This document shows positions 38,619 to 50,050 of a stretch of DNA of 64,000 bases, piece after piece. The position numbers were made by a program, and so were the translations under genes. Each line of letters starts with the position of its first letter. Within the stretch, counting starts at the first letter, position 1. Source of the stretch: Cricetomys ansorgei (Eukaryota; Chordata; Mammalia; Rodentia; Nesomyidae); the NCBI GenBank assembly GCA_026225945.1, contig JAMJFZ010000879.1, forward strand, positions 1,304,001-1,368,000, in the 5' to 3' direction. A model generated the notes under the pieces. It made no database searches and was not told the DNA's origin. It saw nothing but the letters and a program-made list of their open reading frames with translations.

Positions 38619-39539
38619 CTGTATTTTAGAAAGTCTTAGCCTGTCCCTGTAATACAATTTTGTTATAAATATGGATTACTTATCAGGCAAGTTGTCCAAA
38701 GAGTGGTCACCTCCAGGTCATTCCTCAGCCCTGTGTAATCCTTAAACTCACTGGAACAGGGCACTGATAAAGAAGTTTATTTTTAGTTATGTTTAAAATG
38801 ATTGTTTTGTGCACTGTTGGGAAAATGGCTGCCTAGGCCTTGGCATTTGTATGTTGGCTTTATGTAAAAGATGTCTGACTCCATATGATCTGCATGTGCT
38901 ATCAATAGAACACCTGAGGAGCTTAGGGATCAATGAAAACTCCAGAGATGAGATGTTCAGGGTTCCACTGTCCAGAATGGTGCTTGCCATGACAGGTGGT
39001 TCCCTCTGTTGAGGTCTGGCAGGTTAGCACCGATGAATATGCTCCTTGTCTTCTTTGCTGAGCCAGCCCGTAGGTGTACTTCTACAGGACACCTTGCATC
39101 TGGTTCCTCTACTCTATTTCTCGGAGCAGAAAGCAAGGTTTAAGGTTCAGCAGGCACTCTGCAGTCCTTTGCCCTCAGGGCCCACTAACAGCATCCTTGG
39201 TAGTCCCCTCATTTGGCCAGCCTCTCTCCTATCTGTTTTCATCAAATGCAGTGTTAGCCCCAGCCATGTCATCACTCAGCTGCCTTCTTAATTATCCCCT
39301 GTGTTTCCATGGTTTCCTTCTGGCTACAAAACAACAGCCAGTGTCACTGAGTAGTAGTCTTAAGTCAGAGCTCAGACTGGACTCTCTAAACCAGATTTCT
39401 TTTTTGGGAGAGCCGGAGTCTAGAAAATTCAGGCAGCTGTTATAACTGGATAACTCTACCGTCCTTCAGTCAGACGTGCCTCTGTATACACTGTGTCTTG
39501 GGTAGCGATATAATTATCTATCTAGTCATATAAACCAGC

Positions 39540-40140
39540 AAGCTGAAAACCATCCTAGATTTCACTTTGTACCCATCATCACCTTCCCCAGACATCTTAT
39601 GTTTATTAAATTTGATTTGCCTTGCAAACTGTGCTGTCACTGCTTATGTCTTGGGTCAAGATCTGTCTGGACCCCTGCATGACATTTTTCCACTCGTTCA
39701 GCCTTCAGTACTGCACCTCACAGTGCTCCCTTCGGAGGCCCAAACGAATGAAGCACAACAGTAGAACACACCATAATGCATGCCTTTCCCTTGTAATCCT
39801 TTAATCTTCTGTATGTAATGAAGTTCAAACAGTTTACCAATGAGCAAGTGAGACATTACCCTTTTAAATACTCCCCACAGGGCCTGACCTCAACCCTAAT
39901 AGTTTTTCAAACACAGGAAGTTCAAACACCTCTATTCCTAGGGCCACAGTACTCTAGAATGCTTTTTTCCTTACCCCAGTGATCTTGGTAAGTACCTATC
40001 CACCCTTCAAAACCCAGATCAGATCCGAGGTCAGCACCCTTCGATGAGTTCTCACAAAACCCTTTTCTTTGAGCCCTAACCTTTGCAGAGTGTTCTGAGT
40101 TCCACACATTTTATATTGGACATGTTTATTTTATGTTGGA
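39540..40140 (+). mobile_element. L2-like ancient LINE remnant, plus strand
   Basis: Word order resembles the end of the L2 reading frame and 3' part. TCTAGAATGCTTTTTTCCTT at about 39953 is followed by TACCTATCCACCCTTCAAAA, CCCAGATCAGATC and CACCCTTCGATGAG. Upstream parts (to 39540) are weaker. No frame is intact. Confidence 0.4.
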
Positions 40141-40382
40141 CATACTTAAAAATCTCTCCTCTTCTAACACTATGGACTATTGAAGGGGGAGAATATATAC
40201 AGGCTGTGTAACCCTTATCCAAATGTTTGGGATCAGATATGCTTTGATTTTAAAATATGTAATTAGATCACTGAGGTACTGGGCGGGGGGAACCCAGGTC
40301 TAAACACTAAATCCACTCTTGTTTTGTGTTTCATGTACTCTTTATAGTCAAGCTTGCAAGTAATTTTGTATTGTGTTTTTAG

Positions 40383-40532
40383 TATGCCTGTTGCTGTTGC
40401 TGTGGCTGTTGTTGTTGTTACTGTTATTGTTTTGAGACAGGGTCTCTCCATGTAGACCAGGTTGGTCTGGACCCTCCTGCGTCCGCTTTCCAAATACCAG
40501 ATTAGAAAGGTGTAACACCACGTCCGTCTCTG
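40383..40532 (-). mobile_element. B1 SINE fragment, minus strand, after a (GTT)n tract
   Basis: A GTT/GCTGTT-rich run (40383-40432) corresponds to the tail. TTTTGAGACAGGGTCTCTCC, then ATGTAGACCAGGTTGGTCTG and a decayed GCGTCCGCTTTCCAAATACC segment follow as reverse-complement B1 with an internal deletion. Confidence 0.7.
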
Positions 40533-40947
40533 TAACTATGAGCATGCTGAATACAATTCATCACATAATGTTGCATATCAAATTTGTCACTTGTGGTGTC
40601 ACATGATCACCCAAAAAGTTGCAGATTTTGGAGCACCTCAAATTTCATCTATTTATTTATGGATGCTTGCCACGAATTCATCACATCTGTGCCTGTAGAT
40701 GTTAGAAATTTGAATGACACAATAGTTTTAGCTGAAGTGAAGGAATGACTATTCCAGTGAGTTTCTCCTGTAATCTGGATATGCTTTGAGCTTGGCTACT
40801 CATGCTAAGGAAGCTGCTTGTTACAACCACACTCATGATGTAACTCTGAACAACACGAACTGTATACAAGGCTCTGGTGTGCTCTTATAGCCAGTGCTTT
40901 TCAAAATTATTTGACACGCTAAGTTTTGAAATATATTTATATCCCAG

Positions 40948-41092
40948 ATTAGGCAAGGTGGTAGACTCCTGTAATCCCACCATTTGGGAGAAGGAGGAAG
41001 GAAGATCAGGATTGCAGGGTCATCCTTGGGACACAGTGATGCTAAAGCCAGCTTGAGCTGTCTGAGAGTCTATCTCAAACAAACAAACAAAT
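40948..41092 (+). mobile_element. B1-related monomer, plus strand
   Basis: AGGCAAGGTGGTAGACTCCT, then GTAATCCCACCATTTGGGAG, GATCAGGATTGCAGGG and TCTATCTCAAACAAACAAAC. Old B1-type copy with a CAAA tail. Confidence 0.7.
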
Positions 41093-41573
41093 ATCACAAG
41101 CCACTCCGAAATATATACAAATATAAACTTTATGAATAAATCGTAATGTTTTACACAATAAAGCAGTACTTCTTAACCTAGTTATGGAAGACAAAACAAA
41201 AATTCTAAATTGTTAAGATCAATTGCTCAGCTGTCTGTCGGGTTACAAGGCCTGTGTTCTAGAAAACCCTACTGTATGTGTTTCCCAAAAACAGAAGATC
41301 TTCAGGAACTTCATTTTCTGCATGCTTTATGTGTTTTTTTTTTTTTTTTAATATGCAACTTCCTTGAATTTCACACATCAATGTAACTATGAACATGTGA
41401 TAGTCTTAGCTTTAATGATTCTATATAAAAACATTTTGTTTATAGGCTGTTATTTTAAAGCATTCATAAACACACATCAAATGCTAAACATTTCCTTCAA
41501 ATTTGGCTTCACATTTTATTTAGTTTTAAAAAAGCCAAAACAAAAAAACTCCAAAAAAGAAAAAACAAAAAAA

Positions 41574-41720
41574 GCCACACTGTGGTGATGCTCACCTTTA
41601 ATCCCAGCACTAGGGAGGCAGAGGCAGGTGGATCTCTGTAAGTTAAAGGCCAGCCTGGTCTACAGAGTGCGTTCCAGGACAGCCAGAGTTACAACACAGA
41701 AACCCTGTCTTGAAAAATAT
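41574..41720 (+). mobile_element. B1 SINE, plus strand
   Basis: GTGGTGATGCTCACCTTTAA, then TCCCAGCACTAGGGAGGCAG, GCCAGCCTGGTCTACAGAGT and AACCCTGTCTTGAAAAAT. Well preserved. Confidence 0.92.
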
Positions 41721-42184
41721 AATAACAACAAAAAACATTTATTCACAAATAATTAGAAAGTAAACCCCAGCCTGGTCCAGACAGTGTTATGAGGAACCTA
41801 AATTTAAGAGTTAATTCATGTTTTCTGCACTCATGCTTAGAACTATAAGTGTCACCTGCACTATTGTGTTTTGTGTGACTTGGTCTTCATCAAGTTCCCA
41901 AGAGCATGGAATCCATGCTCCATGACTTATCCAGAGGCACCTCAAATGAGCACCATCAACTATAATCCAGCTACCCTTTGCTAAGTGTTGGTACGTATTA
42001 CACAACACCCATTAATGAGCATTGCTGGGCAAATTCTTTGTCATTCATGATTCTTTCAACATCCCAATGCTGACAATGGCTACACTAAGCAATAGGATTA
42101 GGACATATAGTTATGATTTCATGGGACCATTATCAAAAATAGTCACACTTAATTGAATATATACTAACTGTTGGACCTGAGGCT

Positions 42185-42300
42185 TATATGCACTCTCTCC
42201 TTTAGTTTGTACAACCTCATTTGAGTTAGTTACGATTTTTATAAGCATTTTTCGGATTAGGCAAATAAATTAAGGAAAGAAGATGAGAACAGAACACATG
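42185..42300 (-). mobile_element. Possible MIR fragment, minus strand
   Basis: TTTGTACAACCTCATTTGAG then TCGGATTAGGCAAATAAATT resembles a reverse-complement MIR; weak. Confidence 0.4.
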
Positions 42301-42372
42301 GATAGTATGGGATACAGCTGAGGACTAAAGTAGGATTTGCTCCATAATGTAGGCTATTCTCATTGGAGTTGG

Positions 42373-42560
42373 GGTGGTTATAAGCATGTATGGGTGTGTG
42401 TGTGCATGCCCATGCTTATGACATACAGAGGCCAGAGAGTGGCCTTGGGAATCTGGCTCTGTTCCTCTCCAGCTTATTTTTAAGACATGGTTTCACACTG
42501 AACCCAAAGCTCTCTGCTTAGTCCAGGTTGGTCTCCCCAGCCCAGATCACTGGGCTTCTG
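42373..42560 (-). mobile_element. B4-type SINE fragment, minus strand
   Basis: TG-rich tail (GGGTGTGTGTGTGCATGCCC), ACAGAGGCCAGAGAGTGGCC, AAGACATGGTTTCACACTG and CCAGATCACTGGGCTTCTGC. The head is missing. Confidence 0.65.
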
Positions 42561-44334
42561 CCATTAAATATAATATACTGAATTTCCAACAACAGATATG
42601 GTGAAGGATTTAGAGTTTAGGAATTTTATTTCTTGGAGGATAATTTTCCACTCTTTTAAAAAAAAAATTTCCCCCAGAATATGCAGTTAAATTCCCTCTT
42701 AATTTCTTTTATATTTCATTAAAAGCAACTGCATTCTTGAATAATTTAAGACACTCTGAAGACAGTAAGTATTTCTCAAACACCCTAAGTGAGAGGTTGC
42801 TAGCTTGCAGGGGTGTAGGATCAAAGATTCAGAAGGTGGCTTTTATCTGAGAATATCAAAGGCCACTAACTAAAAAAAGGATACAGAGTTCCTAGTCTGG
42901 TAAAGAGGAAAAGCTGAGTCCATTGAAATATAAGACAGGAATGTTGGCACACAGGGAATTCAGCTATGATTACTTTCACTATTTGAAACTGAATCATCCT
43001 GAATTCTCTCCAAGAGCCACTCTTTCAAATGTGAAATCTACTTAGTGGATTTGTAAGGAGTGCCATTTCCCCAGCTTTGTATTCTCCTAGATTTAATCAT
43101 CCCCATACACAGATAGGCACAAGAGCCTGTTAGTGTGTGAACACCCCCCCTCCACCACCTCGTATAGATTAAAGTCCACCCTAATGCCTCTTATGGCTAA
43201 CAACCTATTCCGAAAAAGAGCTGGGATTTAGCATTTAGAAACTACAAAAACATTAAGTAAGCCGAGTTATCTTTCTAAGTTGTGTCAAGTCTGTAGTCAT
43301 CGGGACATTTAGATATTTCTACAGTCTAGTCAATTAAGGAGCCTGACTGTTTCTCCTAAAGTCCATGTTTTGTATTGTTTTGTTTTTCCCTTAGATAGAT
43401 AGAATCAAATAGTTCCACTGGTTTCCAGCATATGATAGGAAATAATAATGATGTTTCTTAAATGTTTAGCTCAATTCTTCCATCCAAAATATGACTAAAA
43501 TACAATATTCTTTTCCTGTAGGAGCCACCCAAGGCAGCATTATTCTTAGAATAAATTTGAAGGTAAGTTCTGTCAAAATATCTAACCTCCCAAAAAACTG
43601 TAAAATTTTAAGACATTTAAAGAGATAAAAAAAGACATCTTAAAATGTTAGACAAGCATCTTCCCTTTGATATGGATATGAAATAAAAAACGAACTAGGC
43701 AAGGTGACTTCACCAACTTTCAAAATTACATATATATTGCTTTATAATTACATAGGTCTTAATATCTCCATCACCATTTGTGAAATTCTATAGCACTCTA
43801 ATAGGGAGTTTCCACAGAAATATTACTAAATCAATCTGCTCTAGTTAAGCTATTAATTTATTACAGATCTTGATGATGAAGGGTATATCTTTCTAAATCT
43901 AGGAATTTGGATGTTATGAGAAAAATTTATATTTTGATTGTTACAAATACAATATTCTTTAGAGACAGTAATCTCTTGCTATCTCATTTAATAGGTAGAA
44001 TAGTCTTGTCAACTGGCTTTTTAGATGAGTGAGTAGACAGAGCTTAACAGATAACAAGGGAGCAATCGGGTGGCCATGTGTGTGGGCTTCCAGAAAGGAG
44101 CCTGCTGCCTGGGCATGTATGGCCTCTCAGATGGCAACAGTACCATGATGTACAGGAAACGACAGGGAAGGAGGCACTGTGGAAGTCCTCTTAACGATGC
44201 CACCATGATTGCTTAAACATTGAGTATTTGTATAAAAGGGAGAGAACTGGCAACTGTCTCAGGATATCCCAGGACCAGACTCCAAACCAGAAAAACCACA
44301 TGTTATGAAAACATAGTGTGTTCATATATTTCAG

Positions 44335-44465
44335 TTGGCACCGTGGCATGTGTTAAATATTCCAGCACTTGGGTGGCTAGGGAAGAAGGAAGGGTCAAGG
44401 TCACTCTGGGCTACACAGTTAGATTTAGTCTCCAATAAAAGAAAAGGAAAGAAAGAAAGAAAGAC
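44335..44465 (+). mobile_element. B1 SINE, diverged, plus strand
   Basis: TTGGCACCGTGGCATGTGTT, then ATTCCAGCACTTGGGTGGCT, CACTCTGGGCTACACAGTTA and a GAAA-rich tail. Confidence 0.65.
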
Positions 44466-44595
44466 CAAGAGAGGACTGGGGAGGCTGGCAAACATTTATA
44501 CCCTGGTTCGTACAGTGTTTACTGGTATGTCACATTGAGATTAAAGACACAGTTTGTAATTTTGTTTCTAGGTGAGGTTTCCTGCTCTACTTAAA

Positions 44596-44632
44596 AAACA
44601 AAACAAAACAAACAAACAAACAAAAAAAACAA
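44596..44632 (+). repeat. (CAAA)n tract
   Basis: CAAAA and CAAA units ending in A8; no SINE body attached. Confidence 0.9.
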
Positions 44633-45249
44633 GCAACTTTCAGAAATTGTTACATTTAGAACTGCTTCGATAAAAAAAGACTACAACCATATCTTTGAAG
44701 CAAATATAAAACAACATTAAATTCAAAACTGGTTACTTAAGAATAAATCAGATAAAAGAGAATTAAAAGTCTTTCTGACTCTCTGAGCCCACAGTATGTG
44801 AGAGGAAGCTCCTGCCCTTTCATGCTCTGTCACTAACCACACACCAACGCTGATAGTGGAGGAGCCACGTGATGCAGCAGGTTACACTACACTACGAGGC
44901 GACTCTGGCCTCGATGCCTTTCCTACATAACTCATGCGATAGAAAACACTGTTGTAGGTGCGTTGCCCATGTTAAAAACCACTGAAAGTAGTACTGAGAA
45001 GTCACAAAAGACATTGATTTCATTCTCTAGCTTATATAACTAAAAGATTAAGTTTGAGATCATGACTTAATTCAACCACAAAGGGAAAGGAGAAAGTATA
45101 ACAGTACTCTAAATGAACCATGTCTTCTACCATTCTGTGTAACACAGTAACAATAAAAATTTATGTAATACACACACACAAAATAAAAATAAATATAACA
45201 GTAAATAAACAAACATGATGGTTCCATTGCCCACCTACCTATCATTCTT

Positions 45250-45395
45250 TCTATCTTATGGATGAGTAACCCTAAAGCTAAGAGTGTTGATGTAATGACT
45301 CAAGGTCTCATGGGTGATTGCTTCAGATCTGAAATAGAACCATCTAACTCCAGAGCCTGGGAGCTCCATCTTTAAACTATTCTACCATTGGTTTG
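45250..45395 (-). mobile_element. MIR, minus strand
   Basis: TATCTTATGGATGAGTAACC, then GACTCAAGGTCTCATGGGTG, GAAATAGAACCATCTAACTC and CAGAGCCTGGGAGCTCCATC, in reverse-complement MIR order. Confidence 0.7.
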
Positions 45396-45704
45396 GACAG
45401 AGTTTTGATGTTCATACCTTTACCTTCTACTCTTTAGAAACACTGGGATAGAAAGAATAAACTCTTCAGAATGTAGAGAGAGTTAAAAGATTCAGAACGG
45501 GTCTATAGTTACTAAAACAATAAAAGCCAAAATATTTTACACTCATGCCTTTTTATACGTGACAGAGGGGGCTCCCTGAAATCCTTTAAATAAAATTCAC
45601 AGTTGCTTATGTTCCTTATGAAATTTGAAGAAAGTATACGGACAGCCTCTAATGCAGTTTAAATTATCTCTAAATTATTGAATAATAGTCAGAGGCCAGA
45701 GGGT

Positions 45705-45785
45705 TGCTACCAGCTACAGGCCAAGCCTAGTCTACAGGTTCTAGGCCATCCAGGGTGACACAGTCTCAAAAAACACAAAAATAAG
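45705..45785 (+). mobile_element. B1 SINE 3' fragment, plus strand
   Basis: CCAAGCCTAGTCTACAGGTT, then AGGCCATCCAGGGTGACACA and GTCTCAAAAAACAC. Only the 3' half remains. Confidence 0.6.
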
Positions 45786-46706
45786 GGAATAAGTATGTGA
45801 TATAAATCGTTATTACTTAATACCTTTACACCCCGTGTGTTCAGTACAACATGAGCTCAGTATTATTTCTGGATATTTCTGATTTGTGTTTGCTAAATCA
45901 AGAACTCAGAACCAAGAGATACAGCGGACTCGGCGAGCTCACCAGCGTATTGCTCAGTGCACCTGGCATCCAGCGTCTGGCTGGCTGAGGATTCCTGTGA
46001 ATTCTCTGGTTGTTCCCCTGTTAGCTCGTGAACTCTGCAATTTGGAGAGTTAGGCAGCTCTGCACAGTGGTGCAGTGCCACGTGGAGATGGAAGACCCCG
46101 GTACAGGCTGCGTGCTCTCCCAGCAGAACCTCCTGTGCTCCTCAGTCCTACACCAAGTCATCTCCTGGCCCGCTTGAACCACATAATTACTCAGAGAACA
46201 CGTACTATATTGCCTTGTACCAGTGGCCATCACTGTCACTTAAAATATAAAGGCAGAGAGTCGTCGGGGAAGTGACAGCCTGTCACCGATTCCCACTTAA
46301 CTCACCGAAGCAAAGTATTTCCCTACTGAAGAAGAAACGCTGCTAAAGAATGCTTCCTGTGTGACATATCGTAGAGAATAAAGTAATTGCCTCCTCTGCG
46401 GCATCCACACAGTAAGTAATCCAGGCCCCTTTCCACCTCCGGACTTCATCAATGCACATGTGTCATTCAGAGGAAACGACACAGTTCCGGTCCTCAGGGA
46501 AAGCGGCTCTCCCTTTTACATGTGTGTGTCTCACAGAGCCAACTGCCTACGTTACTAAGTCCTGTGTGGCCAATAAAAGTTTGCTTAAAGTAAAAAGCAT
46601 GTAACCAAGGTCCAAATGATTTCAGTGTTATGATACCTCAGAAGTAAAATAGTACGGTTTTATGCCGATGGAGTTTTATTTTTAATGCCTGACACTGGTT
46701 TGTTGG

Positions 46707-46890
46707 TTTTCTTTCTTTCTTTCTTTCTTTTTTTTTTTTTTTGGTTCCTTAGTTTTACAGCAGGGCTTTACCGTGTAGTTCTGCCAAGCACGTAGCCCAG
46801 GTCAGTCTGTAATTCACCAAGATCCTCTTGTCTCAGTCTCTCAAGTGCTGTGACTACACGTGTGAGATTACATGTGATTACATGCCTGGC
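46707..46890 (-). mobile_element. B1 SINE, diverged, minus strand, with (CTTT)n/poly(T) tail
   Basis: The TTTC/T-rich tail (46707-46742) precedes GCAGGGCTTTACCGTGTAGT, AGCCCAGGTCAGTCTGTAAT, CAGTCTCTCAAGTGCTGTGA and CATGCCTGGC at the head. Confidence 0.75.
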
Positions 46891-47314
46891 TAGACATTGC
46901 TATTAACTCCTGCCTCTAACTCCTGACAGTGCTATCTTACTGTCTCAGGAACCGCGATCATGAACCATTCAGAATCAGAATAAAATGTTTATAATGACCA
47001 ATGGTCATCTATTTAAAATTGTATTATGATGAGATTCAACACATTCACATTTCCACAGAGAAATATTTACTCCCTCTTTTTTTGTATCAAAAGAGAAATA
47101 CAGATTTCAAAATACAAATTTTAGCTAAGCCACGTGTCCTATTTCTCTGTATGTATTCAAATATTCTAGCACTCTGAAAATCAAATCCAGAAAGAGCTCA
47201 TTTCAGCATAAAAAGAATGATGATACCCATTGGGATCACTGGGAACAGAGAATCTGAAAACGCTTGTCGTATGTTTGCCTGAGTAAATCAGTAAATGTAT
47301 AAAATGCATGTTGT

Positions 47315-47510
47315 GGGCTGGAGAAATGGTGCAGTGCACGCTGCACTTGCAGAGTACTAGAGTTTGGTTCCCAGCACTGATGTCAGACAGCTCACAGTCA
47401 CCTGTAACTTAAGGCTCTAGGAGATGGGAGAGCCTCATCTGGCCTCCTTGGGTACCCACACAAACATATGCAGACACATACACCTAACAATGTAACCCAT
47501 CTCAAAAAAA
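47315..47510 (+). mobile_element. B2 SINE, plus strand
   Basis: GGGCTGGAGAAATGGTGCAG, then GCAGAGTACTAGAGTTTGGT, TCCCAGCACTGATGTCAG and CTCATCTGGCCTCCTTGGGT. Confidence 0.85.
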
Positions 47511-47654
47511 TAGGAACCACCCTAATTTTTTCATTGCATCTTTAAAACCTGGAAAATACATGTTCTGCATTGACACTGCATAAGACAATTAATGAAAGAT
47601 TTCCTGGGACTGGATAAGAAATTCACAACTGAGTCTTTTAAAAAGATTATTATT

Positions 47655-47868
47655 ATTTTTTTTTTTTAATGTATGTGTGTGGGTGCTTGCCTGCATGTCT
47701 ATCTGTGTACCACATGCCTGCAATACCCATAGAGGCCAGAAGAGGGCACTCGATTCTCCTGAACTAGAATTACAGGTGTGAGCCATCAAGTGGGTGCTGG
47801 GAATTGAACACAGGCCCTCTGGAAAAACATCCAGTGCTCTTAATTCCTGAGCCATCTGTCCAGCCACA
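47655..47868 (-). mobile_element. B3/B2-type SINE, minus strand
   Basis: T-rich tail, ACCCATAGAGGCCAGAAGAG, GAACTAGAATTACAGGTGTG, GTGGGTGCTGGGAATTGAAC and the head CCTGAGCCATCTGTCCAGCC. Clear. Confidence 0.88.
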
Positions 47869-48249
47869 GCAACTGAGATTTTTTTTTTTTTGGGGGGGGG
47901 GATCAACTACTTGTAAGTAGTTACTCTAGAATTAATTGAGTATTTGAAGAATCACTTTCTTTTAATAAACTATCTTTAAAAACTATCAGTTCAGACTCAG
48001 TCCAACTCACCACCTTCTGCTGCAGAAGTCACTCAATGACAATATTTGTTTCACCAGTATTACAGAATGCTGCAAGGCAACTGTGGCTTTAAAGTAAGGA
48101 AAGAGGCCATGGTTTATCCATTGTTAATTTTGTAACAAAAACGGTAAACCGAAAAAACGTGCAGAGGTGGAACTAAAGGGTTAATGTCACTAGAAACAGG
48201 TTTCCTCATCAGGAAGTTCATTCAGTCCTTGCTCAACTTTTTCTTTTTA

Positions 48250-48720
48250 TCAGTGAATCCACCAATCAGCAAACATTTAAGATAACCACCCAGGAGGCAG
48301 GAACAGTATTACACAATGGAGAGAGAGAGATATGGCTTGGGTAAGTACAAAAATAAAAATAACAAAAAAGTCTTAGCAAGGCACACAGATAATGCAGGCC
48401 AAGGCACGCTTGATTAGGAGTGGATTTAAATGCACTAATCTTCAGAAAAGGAAAGCCAGGAGGCAGCAGATAGCAAACTTCTGTGGATAAGGATAGACTC
48501 CCCTGCAGCAGTGACATTTAAATTGAGACTCAAAGGGTGAATGAGATGTATCTGTGCTAACAAGGAGCTCAAACCCAAGACAGGATTGCTAGAGAGGAAG
48601 CATAGCATGTTAAGAGGAAGAGGCTGGGGGGGGGGGGGGGGAGCTGGAGAAGAGAGCTGCCCTTCTTGTCTACCAAGCCACACTGGGCTAAATCTCAATC
48701 CAAAGGATAAAGAGAAGCTA
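48250..48720 (-). mobile_element. L2 LINE remnant, minus strand
   Basis: Beginning ATCCACCAATCAGCAAACAT then TTAAGATAACCACCCAGGAG, it continues with GCAGTGACATTTAAATTGAG, ACTCAAAGGGTGAATGAGAT and ACCCAAGACAGGATTGCTAG. This follows the reverse complement of the L2 3' end and end of its reading frame. A G16 run interrupts it. Confidence 0.5.
48626..48641 (+). repeat. G16 homopolymer
   Basis: Sixteen consecutive G within the sequence assigned to an L2 remnant. On the minus (transcribed) strand of Ppp3ca it is read as C16. Confidence 0.97.
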
Positions 48721-48917
48721 TTAGACTAAGAATGATGCAGAGCTACCGGCCAGACTTGTATGTGCAGAGATTTCTGTGCATGAGTCTGCATGAGGCAGAT
48801 ATTCTGCAAAGAATTTGAACTTTTCTCCGCTCGGAACCTAAACAAAGCATGATATTGTACCAAATAAAGGAGCATCCTTTGTTAGGCTTAGCTACCAGCA
48901 AGAACTAAGCTAGCAGC

Positions 48918-48948
48918 CCCCTCCCGTCCCCCGTCCCCCATCCCCCGC
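48918..48948 (+). repeat. C-rich tract with regular C5 runs
   Basis: CCCCCTCCCG then repeated TCCCCC blocks separated by single purine-containing steps. The complementary strand, which is the sense strand of Ppp3ca, has several G5 runs and could form a quadruplex. Confidence 0.9.
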
Positions 48949-49296
48949 ACACAACAGTCATTTCAACAGCACATGTGTACCTCAAGATATATTAACAGCA
49001 AAAACAGCCTTGTTTCTTGGACACACAGGAATATAAAGTTGCAGGCAAACCCTGGCATGTGTTTGCTTAGCTGTGAAAAATCTTTGAACAAAGAAACAGG
49101 TTAACAGAGAGGATGTCAAAGTACCAGATAGAGATCTCCACGGAACTTAATTAGGGCTTCCAATTAGAAAACTCAATGAAGGCTCCTATTAACACCCAAG
49201 TATTCGGCTTCATTAGAAGCACTGGGGCTTAGTGTGCTAGGAGAAAGGAGTTTTAGATGACCTGGTGGGCTTCAGTTAACAAAGACAAGTCTCAGG

Positions 49297-49343
49297 AAAA
49301 AACAAACAAACAAACAAACAAACAAAAAACCCAACAACAACAA
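49297..49343 (+). repeat. (CAAA)n then (CAA)n tract
   Basis: Several perfect CAAA units followed by AAAAAACCC and CAA units. Confidence 0.93.
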
Positions 49344-49801
49344 CTCAGAACCGTATTCTTGGGAAACAGTGCATGCTGAGGCTTACTTCCTGCCCAGTAC
49401 GGTGGTCAGGTTACCAACACAAGTCACCTTTAATGCAAGAACAGACCTGAAAAGGTGCATGACCTTGCCTGCTTTTCTTCGATAAAAATTATTGGCTAGT
49501 TCCCATGGCCACATATGGGGGGGGCACCTTAGAGGGGATGAATTATCTATTGTTACAACAAACTTGGTTTTCTAACGCATCGCATGTACTTGTGCTATCT
49601 CTATTGTAAACACTGCTGGACCACCTCCCCATTTTAAAGAAGAGAATACTTTCTCCCCTCCAAATTATTTCTCAGCCTATTTCATGAAATCTGAATGGTC
49701 CCATAAGAAGATTAGTCTATAAACATAATATTTGCTGGGCTCCAGTAAATGCACACAGCACAAGCATGAAATTCTGAGTTGAGACCCCCCAAAACCTATG
49801 T

Positions 49802-50050
49802 AAGTGCTATGTGAGGTGGTACTTGTCTACAATCCCAGCACTGGGAAGGCGGAGACAGTAGCTACCCTGGGGCTTGCCTGCCAGCCAGCCTAGCAGAATC
49901 ACTGAGGTCCAGATTCAGTGAGAGACCCTGTATCAATCAATCAATCAATCAATCAAGTAATGAATGTGGATAGCAATGGAAGAAGACACCCAACATCAAC
50001 TTCTGGTACACACACAAACACACACACACACAAACACACACATACCACAA
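49802..50050 (+). mobile_element. B4-type SINE 3' part, plus strand, with internal (AATC)n and CA tail
   Basis: TATGTGAGGTGGTACTTGTC, CAATCCCAGCACTGGGAAGG, GGTCCAGATTCAGTGAGAGA and GAAGACACCCAACATCAACT follow B4 order. The (CAAT)n tract at 49932-49956 replaces the usual A-rich linker, and a CA-rich tail ends it. Confidence 0.8.

Noticed and set aside
39074..39445. 123-codon plus-strand open frame
   Set aside because: No recognisable domain. An overlapping frame of similar length exists, typical of GC-moderate non-coding sequence next to an old repeat.
49932..49956. Repeated short units that might suggest a CRISPR-like array
   Set aside because: It is a (CAAT)n microsatellite inside a B4 SINE; there are no spacers and the genome is mammalian.
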